DNA of 6,250 nt from Chloroflexi bacterium RBG_13_51_52 (GTDB lineage Bacteria; Chloroflexota; Dehalococcoidia; Dehalococcoidales; RBG-16-60-22): the NCBI GenBank assembly GCA_001796525.1, contig MGMT01000061.1:1-6250 (forward strand), given 5' to 3'. The notes under the pieces were generated by a model. The model was given only the letters and a program-made list of their open reading frames with translations, searched no databases and was not told where the DNA came from. Below are positions 1 to 4,672 of the stretch, in pieces. Each line of letters starts with the position of its first letter. Within the stretch, counting starts at the first letter, position 1. A program made the translations under genes and the position numbers.

Positions 1-474
1 CGGAAAGCCGGTGGAAATTATATAGGTTTTATTCTCTTGATGGTCATAAGCCACGATTGCATCGTAAAAGCCCAGGTAGCATTCGGGGAGATTTAAATCA
101 TCTGCGGCTTTTGTCGGCAGCTTTTCTATAAAGTGGCATAAGTCGTAGCTGAAATACCCCACCGCGCCCCCGATAAAAGGCACTGGCATTTGGCTGGTGT
201 TAATAAAATAAGTCTTTTGCAGTTCCCCCAGCACATCGAAAGGATTGCCCCGCCTTTTCTCTTCCACCCCTTCCTGTATCAAAGTTATCTCATCCCCTCT
301 ACTCCTCATCACCAGGAACGGGTCGCTGCCCAGGAACGAATAGCGCCCCAGCTTCTGCGGGTCCATGCCGCTGTCGAGGAAAAAGCTGAAAGGCCTTTCC
401 GAAAAACCCTCGAAGCACCATGCGGCATCCGGCGCCATGTGTATCTCTTCTATAAGAGGATAATTCATTTTCAT
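1..474 (-). CDS. pabB: Aminodeoxychorismate synthase component I, N-terminal part (cut by window edge)
   Basis: The 158 visible codons are open to the left edge, so only the N-terminal third or so is present. PabB aminates chorismate to 4-amino-4-deoxychorismate, using ammonia from the PabA glutaminase, on the way to p-aminobenzoate and folate in the cytoplasm. The visible part is the N-terminal domain of the anthranilate synthase/PabB family: LGRYSFLGSDPF near residues 42-53, then FIGGAVGYFSYDL near 100-112 and YLGFYDAIVAYDH near 133-145. The chorismate-binding catalytic domain lies outside the window, so activity cannot be judged. The order and wording of these motifs look more like PabB than TrpE, but TrpE is the alternative. 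The start could be ATG at 474 or ATG at 468; TTG codons at 507 and 504 are also in frame after a TAA at 514-516. No strong Shine-Dalgarno is visible. The gene is divergent from the MFS gene. Confidence 0.82.
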   Translation of the reverse strand, partial: MKMNYPLIEEIHMAPDAAWCFEGFSERPFSFFLDSGMDPQKLGRYSFLGSDPFLVMRSRGDEITLIQEGVEEKRRGNPFDVLGELQKTYFINTSQMPVPFIGGAVGYFSYDLCHFIEKLPTKAADDLNLPECYLGFYDAIVAYDHQENKTYIISTGFP

Positions 475-512
475 CTGAATTATATACTGTCTCTGCCGAC
501 TCAACAAAATAT

Positions 513-518
513 ATTATA
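513..518 (-). promoter_or_regulatory. Candidate -10 box for pabB
   Basis: On the minus strand TATAAT lies at 518 to 513, which would start transcription near 506 and leave a leader of about 32 nt before ATG 474. No good -35 hexamer lies 16-18 nt upstream, and the region is AT-rich, so a chance match is possible. Position relative to the gene is the main support. Confidence 0.35.
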
Positions 519-540
519 CTTTATGCCCTCTTAATCTATC

Positions 541-634
541 TTTTATCTTTTATCTGTGTTTTTGATTTTTGATATTTGATTTCTAATCTTATCTTTATAC
601 CTCCCTTTTCCCTTGCCTCTTTCCCTCCCTCTCT
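541..634. other. Low-complexity pyrimidine-rich spacer
   Basis: The spacer between the divergent pabB and MFS genes is strongly strand-biased. The plus strand at 541-600 is T-rich with repeated TTTGAT and TTTATC words, and 601-634 is pyrimidine at every position except G615. No gene, hairpin or RNA is visible. It probably serves only as an AT-rich promoter-bearing spacer, though such tracts can also take up non-B structure. Confidence 0.5.
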
Positions 635-642
635 GGTATATT
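613..642 (+). promoter_or_regulatory. Candidate promoter of the MFS gene (extended -10)
   Basis: TTGCCT at 613-618 is followed after 18 nt by TATATT at 637-642, which is preceded by TGG at 634-636, giving an extended -10 (TGnTATATT). Transcription would start near 649, leaving only about 10 nt before the ATG at 659. The -35 matches the consensus at three of six positions, and the extended -10 would compensate. Confidence 0.5.
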
Positions 643-658
643 GTGAAAAGTAAAAACC

Positions 659-1921
659 ATGCCAAACAATATCACCATACCATTCCACCGCTGGGATTAT
701 CTAAAAATAACCATCTTTGGCTTTGCTCTCACCGCCCTCTGGCAAAGCCTGCATTCAATTATCTTGCCCCTTAGGCTGCTGGACTTTATCCCGGAAGCGC
801 AGAAAAATACTTACCTCGGCATCCTCACCCTCTCCGGATTACTCCTGGCGATGTTCGTGCAGCCCTTCGCCGGCGCTGCCTCCGACCGTTCCTGGTTCCG
901 TCGCGGCCGCCGTTTGCCGTATATTTTCATCGGCGTTATCATCACCATCCTGTTATTACCCGGTATCGGGCTGGCCGGCAGCTTCGCTGTTATCTTTGTC
1001 ATCTATTGCCTGCTGCAGGTCGCCGCCAATACGGCGCAGGGACCCTACCAGGCATTCATCCCGGAGATGGTGCCGGCGGATAAGCACGGCGTGGCTTCCG
1101 GTGTCAAAGGCTTGCTCGAGATAACCGGCGGTATAGCGCTGGTCTATACTGCCAGCATCCTCATGGACCGTTATTCCGCTGGGGATGGCGCCGGGTGGCT
1201 GTGGCTGGTGCTGGGTATATTGCAAATCGTCCTCCTCGGCGCGATGCTCGCTACCGTATTTCTCGTCCGGGAACCACCTGTGAATTCCGGCAGGAAGAGG
1301 TCGCCCCTGCTGGCTGCCATAACTCATGTTTTTAGTAAAGAACTCTGGAAAAACCATAGCTTCGTCTGGTTCTTGGTATCCCGGCTGCTCGTTTACATGG
1401 CTTTCACTACCATTCAACAGTTCGCTTTATACTATCTGCGCGATGTCATCGGTGTCGTCGACCCCGCCGAGGCAACAGCGCGCTTTACTATCGTGGCGGT
1501 AGTTGGTATGGTGCTGGTTGTCTGGCCCGCCGGTTATCTTTCGGATAGTATAGGCCGGAAGTCACTCACCGTGATTTCCGGCTTGCTGGGCGCTCTAGGC
1601 ATCACTATCATCGCTTTCTCGCAGGAATACGGCTCGATTCTCTGGGCGGCCGGTATCATCGGCGTGGCGATGGGCATCTTCAATAGCACCAACTGGGCGC
1701 TGGCTACCGATTTTACCCCGAAAAATGAGGAGGCGCGTTACCTCGGCATCGCCAACATGGCAACAGCCGGAGGCGCTGTCCTGGCTCGCGTCATCGGCCC
1801 CGTTATCGACTTTTTTAACGGGCGGGATCCCTTAAGCGGGTACCATTTCATGCTGCTGGTCTGTATTGTGTATTTCGTTGCCGGTTCGGCAGCAGTTATC
1901 GGGATTAAAAAGCGTTCCTAG
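659..1921 (+). CDS. MFS transporter, 12 helices, substrate unknown
   Basis: This is a 420-residue integral membrane protein of the major facilitator superfamily, a usual length for the family. Hydrophobic segments lie near residues 15-39, 50-70, 86-108, 110-132, 148-168, 180-204, 234-258, 276-296, 302-320, 325-350, 361-385 and 395-416. The loop after helix 2 carries MFS motif A as GAASDRSWFRRGRR (72-85), and the second half repeats a weaker form, GYLSDSIGRK (292-301). The helix 4 region NTAQGPYQAFIPEMVP (124-139) resembles the SLC45/GPH-like branch, so a sugar or other small organic solute is possible, but the substrate cannot be read from sequence. A basic loop (210-215, GRKRSP) separates the halves. 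ATG 659 is the first start after an in-frame TGA at 644-646, and no Shine-Dalgarno precedes it. The gene is convergent with the VTT gene, and the two stops overlap. Confidence 0.9.
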   Translation: MPNNITIPFHRWDYLKITIFGFALTALWQSLHSIILPLRLLDFIPEAQKNTYLGILTLSGLLLAMFVQPFAGAASDRSWFRRGRRLPYIFIGVIITILLLPGIGLAGSFAVIFVIYCLLQVAANTAQGPYQAFIPEMVPADKHGVASGVKGLLEITGGIALVYTASILMDRYSAGDGAGWLWLVLGILQIVLLGAMLATVFLVREPPVNSGRKRSPLLAAITHVFSKELWKNHSFVWFLVSRLLVYMAFTTIQQFALYYLRDVIGVVDPAEATARFTIVAVVGMVLVVWPAGYLSDSIGRKSLTVISGLLGALGITIIAFSQEYGSILWAAGIIGVAMGIFNSTNWALATDFTPKNEEARYLGIANMATAGGAVLARVIGPVIDFFNGRDPLSGYHFMLLVCIVYFVAGSAAVIGIKKRS

Positions 1922-2514
1922 CTCAACCAGGGTATCGCCTTAAATATAACTGAACCAAGATATGCGACTGTAATATACGATACCGTTCGCCCCGCCCAGC
2001 AGGCAAGGAAAAACCTCCACCACGGCATCCGCATTGCCCCAGCTATAATCCCCACCACGTCAAAAACGAACGGGAAGATGGAAAGGATAAAGACAGCTAT
2101 CCATCCCCACCTCTTGACCCATTTTTCTATCCTCGTATAAATATTGCTCTTAGCCAGTAAAGCCCGACCCGCCCTTCCCGCTATATATGCAGTCATCTCT
2201 CCTATACCCGCCCCGATGCCCCCTATAATGCCCACCAGTAAAGGAGAAGGCAAAACACCCCCCATGGAAGAAATAATCGCCATTGCGCTTACTGGTATGA
2301 TAATTGTCGCGTTCAGGAAAACACTAAGAACGAAAACCCCGGCGTATCCGTATCCCTGCAGGTCTTTGAAAAAATTGGGGTTTTTAATGTAAAGGATACT
2401 AATGGTAGCGATAACGGCTATGGCTATCAGCAGACCCGAAAGATAGATAATTTTTGTTCTTAGCCAGACCAGTAATTTCTTTATGTCAAGCTCGCTGCGT
2501 TTATCTTCAGACAT
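1918..2514 (-). CDS. DedA/VTT-domain (SNARE-associated type) membrane protein
   Basis: This 198-residue inner-membrane protein has a charged N-terminus (1-20), a strong helix at 24-43, and then the VTT core. Hydrophobic stretches lie near 57-83, 90-113, 138-160 and 166-190. Family signals are the glycine-rich GGIGAGIGEMTAYIAGRAGR (98-117), with Glu106 at the place of the conserved acidic residue of DedA re-entrant loops, and FPFVFDVVGIIAGAMRMPWW (147-166), followed by RFF. Some DedA proteins recycle undecaprenyl phosphate or move other lipids across the membrane and affect membrane potential; the role here is only inferred from family. The second loop has FPFVFD where many DedA proteins have an Arg-containing RFxP motif, so it belongs to a divergent subgroup. 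ATG 2514 is the only start after an in-frame TAG at 2539-2541. The gene diverges from purF across a repeat-filled spacer. Confidence 0.82.
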   Translation of the reverse strand: MSEDKRSELDIKKLLVWLRTKIIYLSGLLIAIAVIATISILYIKNPNFFKDLQGYGYAGVFVLSVFLNATIIIPVSAMAIISSMGGVLPSPLLVGIIGGIGAGIGEMTAYIAGRAGRALLAKSNIYTRIEKWVKRWGWIAVFILSIFPFVFDVVGIIAGAMRMPWWRFFLACWAGRTVSYITVAYLGSVIFKAIPWLS

Positions 2515-2523
2515 ATATGGTGG

Positions 2524-2532
2524 ATTATACCA
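2524..2532 (-). promoter_or_regulatory. Extended -10 promoter of the VTT gene
   Basis: The minus strand reads TGGTATAAT at 2532 to 2524, a perfect extended -10. No good -35 is visible (ACCTTT at 17 nt spacing). The hexamer ends only 9 nt before the ATG at 2514, so transcription would begin at or within about 3 nt of the start codon. No Shine-Dalgarno is present, which fits a leaderless or near-leaderless message. Confidence 0.6.
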
Positions 2533-2580
2533 TTTATCCTACCCGCAAAGGTATCTCTTTCTTGCTTGCTTACCTCCGCT

Positions 2581-2603
2581 CATGGTGAGTTTGTCGAACC
2601 ATG
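2581..2603. repeat. Short palindromic repeat, CATGGT/ACCATG type
   Basis: CATGGT (2581-2586) and ACCATG (2598-2603) are perfect inverted arms around an 11-nt centre, GAGTTTGTCGA. The unit resembles the dispersed GGTGAGCTTGTCGAACC-type intergenic repeat I recall from many environmental bacterial genomes. That resemblance is from memory and untested. Confidence 0.55.
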
Positions 2604-2613
2604 GTGTAGTATT

Positions 2614-2662
2614 GTCATTGACAGCCATACAGACCGTAGTCGGGACGTGGCAATCTCTATCT
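2614..2662. repeat. GTCAT-type palindromic repeat, copy 1 (left arm degraded)
   Basis: The unit begins GTCATTGACAG and ends with a 23-nt block (2640-2662, containing CGGGACGTGGCAATCTC) that is identical to 2761-2783. Its left half has diverged: the GTCCCGAT arm seen in copy 2 is not intact here. This fits a decayed member of the same family. Confidence 0.7.
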
Positions 2663-2681
2663 CTGTCTTTCCACCACGCTC

Positions 2682-2706
2682 GTCATTCCAGCGCAGGCTG
2701 GAATCC
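2682..2706. repeat. GTCATTCC-type palindromic repeat with 8-bp stem
   Basis: ATTCCAGC (2685-2692) and GCTGGAAT (2697-2704) form a perfect 8-bp stem with a GCAG loop. The unit starts GTCATTCC and ends GGAATCC, the form of a very common dispersed bacterial REP-like repeat. It lies between the two copies of the other GTCAT-type repeat. Confidence 0.7.
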
Positions 2707-2738
2707 ACACCACGCCTTCCCTTTCCCATTCCGCAACT

Positions 2739-2783
2739 GTCATCGCGAGTCCCGATGAAATCGGGACGTGGCAATCTCTATCT
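2739..2783. repeat. GTCAT-type palindromic repeat, copy 2 (intact)
   Basis: The unit begins GTCATCGCGAG and contains GTCCCGAT (2749-2756) and ATCGGGAC (2760-2767), a perfect 8-bp stem around GAA. It ends in the 23-nt block (2761-2783) shared exactly with copy 1. The outer ATCGC and GGCAAT words extend the symmetry imperfectly. Confidence 0.75.
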
Positions 2784-2842
2784 ACGCCTAGCTATGTTCA
2801 CGGATTATCAGCGTTTATTTCAGGGTCAGGGAGAAATCCTGT

Positions 2843-2866
2843 AGAAGGGGGCAGCGCCCCCCTTCT
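2843..2866. repeat. GC-rich hairpin
   Basis: AGAAGGGGG (2843-2851) pairs perfectly with CCCCCTTCT (2858-2866) around a 6-nt loop. No T-run follows on either strand, so it is not a standard intrinsic terminator. It abuts the larger palindrome at 2871 and is more likely another repeat unit of the mosaic. Confidence 0.6.
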
Positions 2867-2870
2867 TAAC

Positions 2871-2948
2871 TATACCCCCTCTCCAAATAAATCATCATCG
2901 GCGTAGTTTCATGCCCCGTTTGGAGAGGGGGCAAGGGGGTGAGGTATA
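2871..2948. repeat. Long interrupted palindrome with unequal arms
   Basis: CCCCCTCTCCAAA (2875-2887) and TTTGGAGAGGGGG (2919-2931) are perfect 13-bp inverted arms around 31 nt. The outer ends also match: TATACC at 2871-2876 and GGTATA at 2943-2948. The right arm (2919-2948, 30 nt) is 13 nt longer than the left (2871-2887, 17 nt), as if the left had lost an internal segment. No coding capacity is present. It could be a small MITE- or REP-like element. Confidence 0.65.
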
Positions 2949-2987
2949 ACCATCAACCCTCTACTGCTTAACACAAAACGAACAAAA

Positions 2988-3017
2988 TTGACCCTATGTC
3001 TAACTATGAGCTATAAT
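2988..3017 (+). promoter_or_regulatory. Promoter of purF
   Basis: TTGACC (2988-2993) and TATAAT (3012-3017) are separated by 18 nt, close to the sigma-70 consensus. Transcription would start near 3024 and leave a leader of about 40 nt. No riboswitch-like fold or attenuator is visible in that leader. Confidence 0.7.
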
Positions 3018-3052
3018 TATATTAGAGATAAAGTCAAGACGTACTTAAAGGC

Positions 3053-3058
3053 AGAGGT
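3053..3058 (+). promoter_or_regulatory. Ribosome binding site that fixes the purF TTG start
   Basis: AGAGGT lies 5 nt before TTG 3064. The codons just upstream in frame are TAA (3058-3060) and ATC, so no earlier start is possible, and this site supports initiation at TTG. Confidence 0.8.
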
Positions 3059-3063
3059 AAATC

Positions 3064-4491
3064 TTGCACGAGTCTTGCGGAATTTTTGGTGTCTATTCCC
3101 CGGAAGAAGATGTAGCTCGCCTTACCTTTTTTGCCCTCTTTGCCCTTCAACATCGCGGCCAGGAAAGTGCCGGCATCGCCACCGCCGACGGTAAGAAAAT
3201 CAAAATCTATACAGGTATGGGGCGCGTATCCTATGTTTTCACTGAAGAATCCCTGAAAACCCTTACCGGGCATATAGCCATTGGCCATAACCGTTATTCC
3301 ACTTCAGGGTCAAGTCGAGTATCCAACGCCCAGCCGATACTTGTCGGTAGCGGTGATAATACCATCGCTGTTGCCCATAATGGCAACATCGTCAACGCCG
3401 CTTTCCTCTATCAGGAACTTGTCGGGAATGGATATACCTTCCGCGGTTCCACTGACAGCGAAGTGATTGCAAACTTGATAATCTCTTCTTCCGGCAAAGA
3501 CTATTTAGAGAAAATAAGGTACACCATGCGTCGAATTCAGGGAGCGTATTCCTTGGTAATATTGACCCCGCAGGCACTGTATGCGGCGCGCGACCCCTTA
3601 GGCGTACGACCGCTTTGCCTGGGCAAGGTGGATAATGGTTGGGCGGTTGCCTCGGAGACATGTGCTCTGGACCATATCGGTGCCGAATTCACTAGAGAAA
3701 TTGAACCGGATGAGATAATAAGAATCGACGAAAACGGTGTCCAGAGCTATCCGGGAGAATCAGGTAAAAGAGGGACCTGTATTTTCGAATATATATATTT
3801 TGCCCGTCCGGATAGCATGATTAACGGCAAACTGCTTTATCCGGCGCGGCAGGCTATGGGTGCGGGACTGGCCCGTGAATACCCGATTGACGCTGATATA
3901 GTCATGGGCGTGCCTGATTCCGCTACGGCAGCCGGTACCGGATATGCCCGTGAATCCGGTATTCCCGTCGTCGAAGGGCTTATAAAAAACCGCTATGTCG
4001 GGCGGACCTTCATCGAGCCTGACCAGCGTATGCGGGACCTCGGAGTAAAGCTAAAGTTCAACCCGCTTCCCCAGGTATTGGATGGTGAACGGCTTATTGT
4101 CGTTGACGATAGTATCGTCCGCGGCACGACAACACCCAGCGTGGTAAAACTGCTGCGTAAAGCAGGCGCTAAAGAGGTGCACATGCGTATCTGTGCACCC
4201 CCGATTATGTACCCCTGCTTTTTTGGTGTGGATATGGCTACGCGACGTGAGTTGATTGCCGCCCAGAAAAGCATACCGGAAATCTGTGAATTCATCGGAG
4301 CGGACTCGCTGGGATACTTAAGTATCGAAGGATTGATTAAATCAATCGGGCTCCCCAGGGAAAATTTCTGCTTGGCATGTTTTACCGGCGAATATCCAAT
4401 ACCGGTTCAGTTGGAGATGGACAAGCTTGAAATAGAGACGTTGGAGGCAGGACGCCCCATCGAGGCCTGTGACGCTATTGAAGACGCTTAA
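3064..4491 (+). CDS. purF: Amidophosphoribosyltransferase (glutamine PRPP amidotransferase)
   Basis: This 475-residue cytoplasmic enzyme makes phosphoribosylamine from PRPP and glutamine, the first committed step of purine synthesis. The N-terminal Ntn glutaminase domain starts at Cys5, the expected nucleophile, behind a four-residue leader (MHES) that should be removed, as in the Bacillus-type enzyme with its longer propeptide. Glutaminase motifs are LQHRGQESAG (28-37), GHNRYST (74-80), AHNGNIVN (104-111) and STDSE (129-133). The C-terminal phosphoribosyltransferase domain has the PRPP loop LIVVDDSIVRGTT (344-356). Cys239, Cys385, Cys436 and Cys439 fall at the places of the four [4Fe-4S] ligands of Bacillus subtilis PurF, so an oxygen-sensitive cluster is predicted. 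TTG is the only possible start, since TAA lies two codons upstream. The gene appears to be transcribed alone, and no terminator hairpin is seen after the stop. Confidence 0.97.
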   Translation: MHESCGIFGVYSPEEDVARLTFFALFALQHRGQESAGIATADGKKIKIYTGMGRVSYVFTEESLKTLTGHIAIGHNRYSTSGSSRVSNAQPILVGSGDNTIAVAHNGNIVNAAFLYQELVGNGYTFRGSTDSEVIANLIISSSGKDYLEKIRYTMRRIQGAYSLVILTPQALYAARDPLGVRPLCLGKVDNGWAVASETCALDHIGAEFTREIEPDEIIRIDENGVQSYPGESGKRGTCIFEYIYFARPDSMINGKLLYPARQAMGAGLAREYPIDADIVMGVPDSATAAGTGYARESGIPVVEGLIKNRYVGRTFIEPDQRMRDLGVKLKFNPLPQVLDGERLIVVDDSIVRGTTTPSVVKLLRKAGAKEVHMRICAPPIMYPCFFGVDMATRRELIAAQKSIPEICEFIGADSLGYLSIEGLIKSIGLPRENFCLACFTGEYPIPVQLEMDKLEIETLEAGRPIEACDAIEDA

Positions 4492-4556
4492 CTAAAAAGC
4501 CATTGCTATTCTCTAATAATTTCTTCATTGTACCTTTCTATTTATACCTATCGCCA

Positions 4557-4568
4557 GTGTAATTACAC
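4557..4568. promoter_or_regulatory. Perfect 12-bp palindrome upstream of lexA
   Basis: GTGTAATTACAC is perfectly self-complementary and ends 30 nt before the lexA -35 box. Its size and symmetry suit a dimeric regulator, but it does not resemble the LexA operator at 4629 and no regulator is identified. With AT-rich surroundings, a chance palindrome remains possible. Confidence 0.35.
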
Positions 4569-4598
4569 ACTTATTTTTGCTATCCATGTTATAAAGTA

Positions 4599-4627
4599 TT
4601 GACAGACGTTATTTTTTGTAATATAGT
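4599..4627 (+). promoter_or_regulatory. Promoter of lexA
   Basis: A perfect TTGACA (4599-4604) is followed after exactly 17 nt by TATAGT (4622-4627), five of six consensus bases. Transcription would start near 4634, inside the SOS operator. The strength of this promoter fits a repressed, autoregulated gene. Confidence 0.85.
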
Positions 4628-4628
4628 T

Positions 4629-4642
4629 AGAACAGGTGTTCT
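4629..4642. promoter_or_regulatory. LexA operator (SOS box), Gram-positive type
   Basis: AGAACAGGTGTTCT contains GAAC-N4-GTTC and fits the core of the Bacillus SOS box CGAACRNRYGTTYC at all but the two outermost bases. Its arms AGAACA and TGTTCT are perfectly inverted around GG. It starts one base after the -10 box and covers the predicted start of transcription, where bound LexA would block its own gene. No second GAAC-N4-GTTC site was noticed in the window. Confidence 0.85.
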
Positions 4643-4662
4643 CCATTCTCTTGATCCTTTTT

Positions 4663-4670
4663 GGGAGAAG
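4663..4670 (+). promoter_or_regulatory. Ribosome binding site that fixes the lexA GTG start
   Basis: GGGAGAAG lies just before GTG 4673, with GGAG 5 nt upstream of it. The in-frame TTG at 4661 overlaps this site and has no Shine-Dalgarno of its own, so GTG is preferred. Confidence 0.75.
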
Positions 4671-4672
4671 AT

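Larger units (their letters stand above)
2533..2987. other. Gene-free spacer filled with short palindromic repeats
   Basis: The divergent spacer between the VTT gene and purF has no credible coding region. Short open frames across it have no family resemblance and run through the repeats. It holds at least six repeat units, listed separately at 2581, 2614, 2682, 2739, 2843 and 2871. Nothing recognisable is seen at 2533-2580, 2784-2842 or 2949-2987. Confidence 0.7.

Noticed and set aside
1..474. TrpE rather than PabB at the left end
   Set aside because: The two share this domain. The visible motif wording looks more like PabB and there are no neighbouring trp genes in view, but the catalytic half is missing, so this is a preference and not proof.
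190..534. 114-codon plus-strand frame at the left end
   Set aside because: It is antisense to pabB, whose minus-strand translation matches conserved family motifs throughout.
956..1417. 153-codon minus-strand frame inside the MFS gene
   Set aside because: It is a shadow of the MFS coding frame, with no family resemblance.
2581..2783. CRISPR array
   Set aside because: The repeated units differ in sequence and length, are palindromic, and are not evenly spaced. There are no cas genes.
2483..2844. Overlapping short open frames on both strands across the repeat region
   Set aside because: They run through palindromic repeats, have no recognisable domain and lack ribosome binding sites. Repeats explain the open frames better.
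2843..2866. Intrinsic terminator
   Set aside because: The stem is strong, but no T-run follows on either strand, and no gene on either side ends towards it: the flanking genes are divergent.
2975..2990. PurR-type PurBox upstream of purF (AAAACGAACAAAATT)
   Set aside because: It resembles the Bacillus PurBox around CGAAC but misses key bases and lacks the second inverted box at the required distance. PurR of that type is not expected in the suspected group.
4661..4672. TTG at 4661 as the start of lexA
   Set aside because: It would add four residues, but it overlaps the Shine-Dalgarno serving GTG 4673 and has no Shine-Dalgarno upstream.
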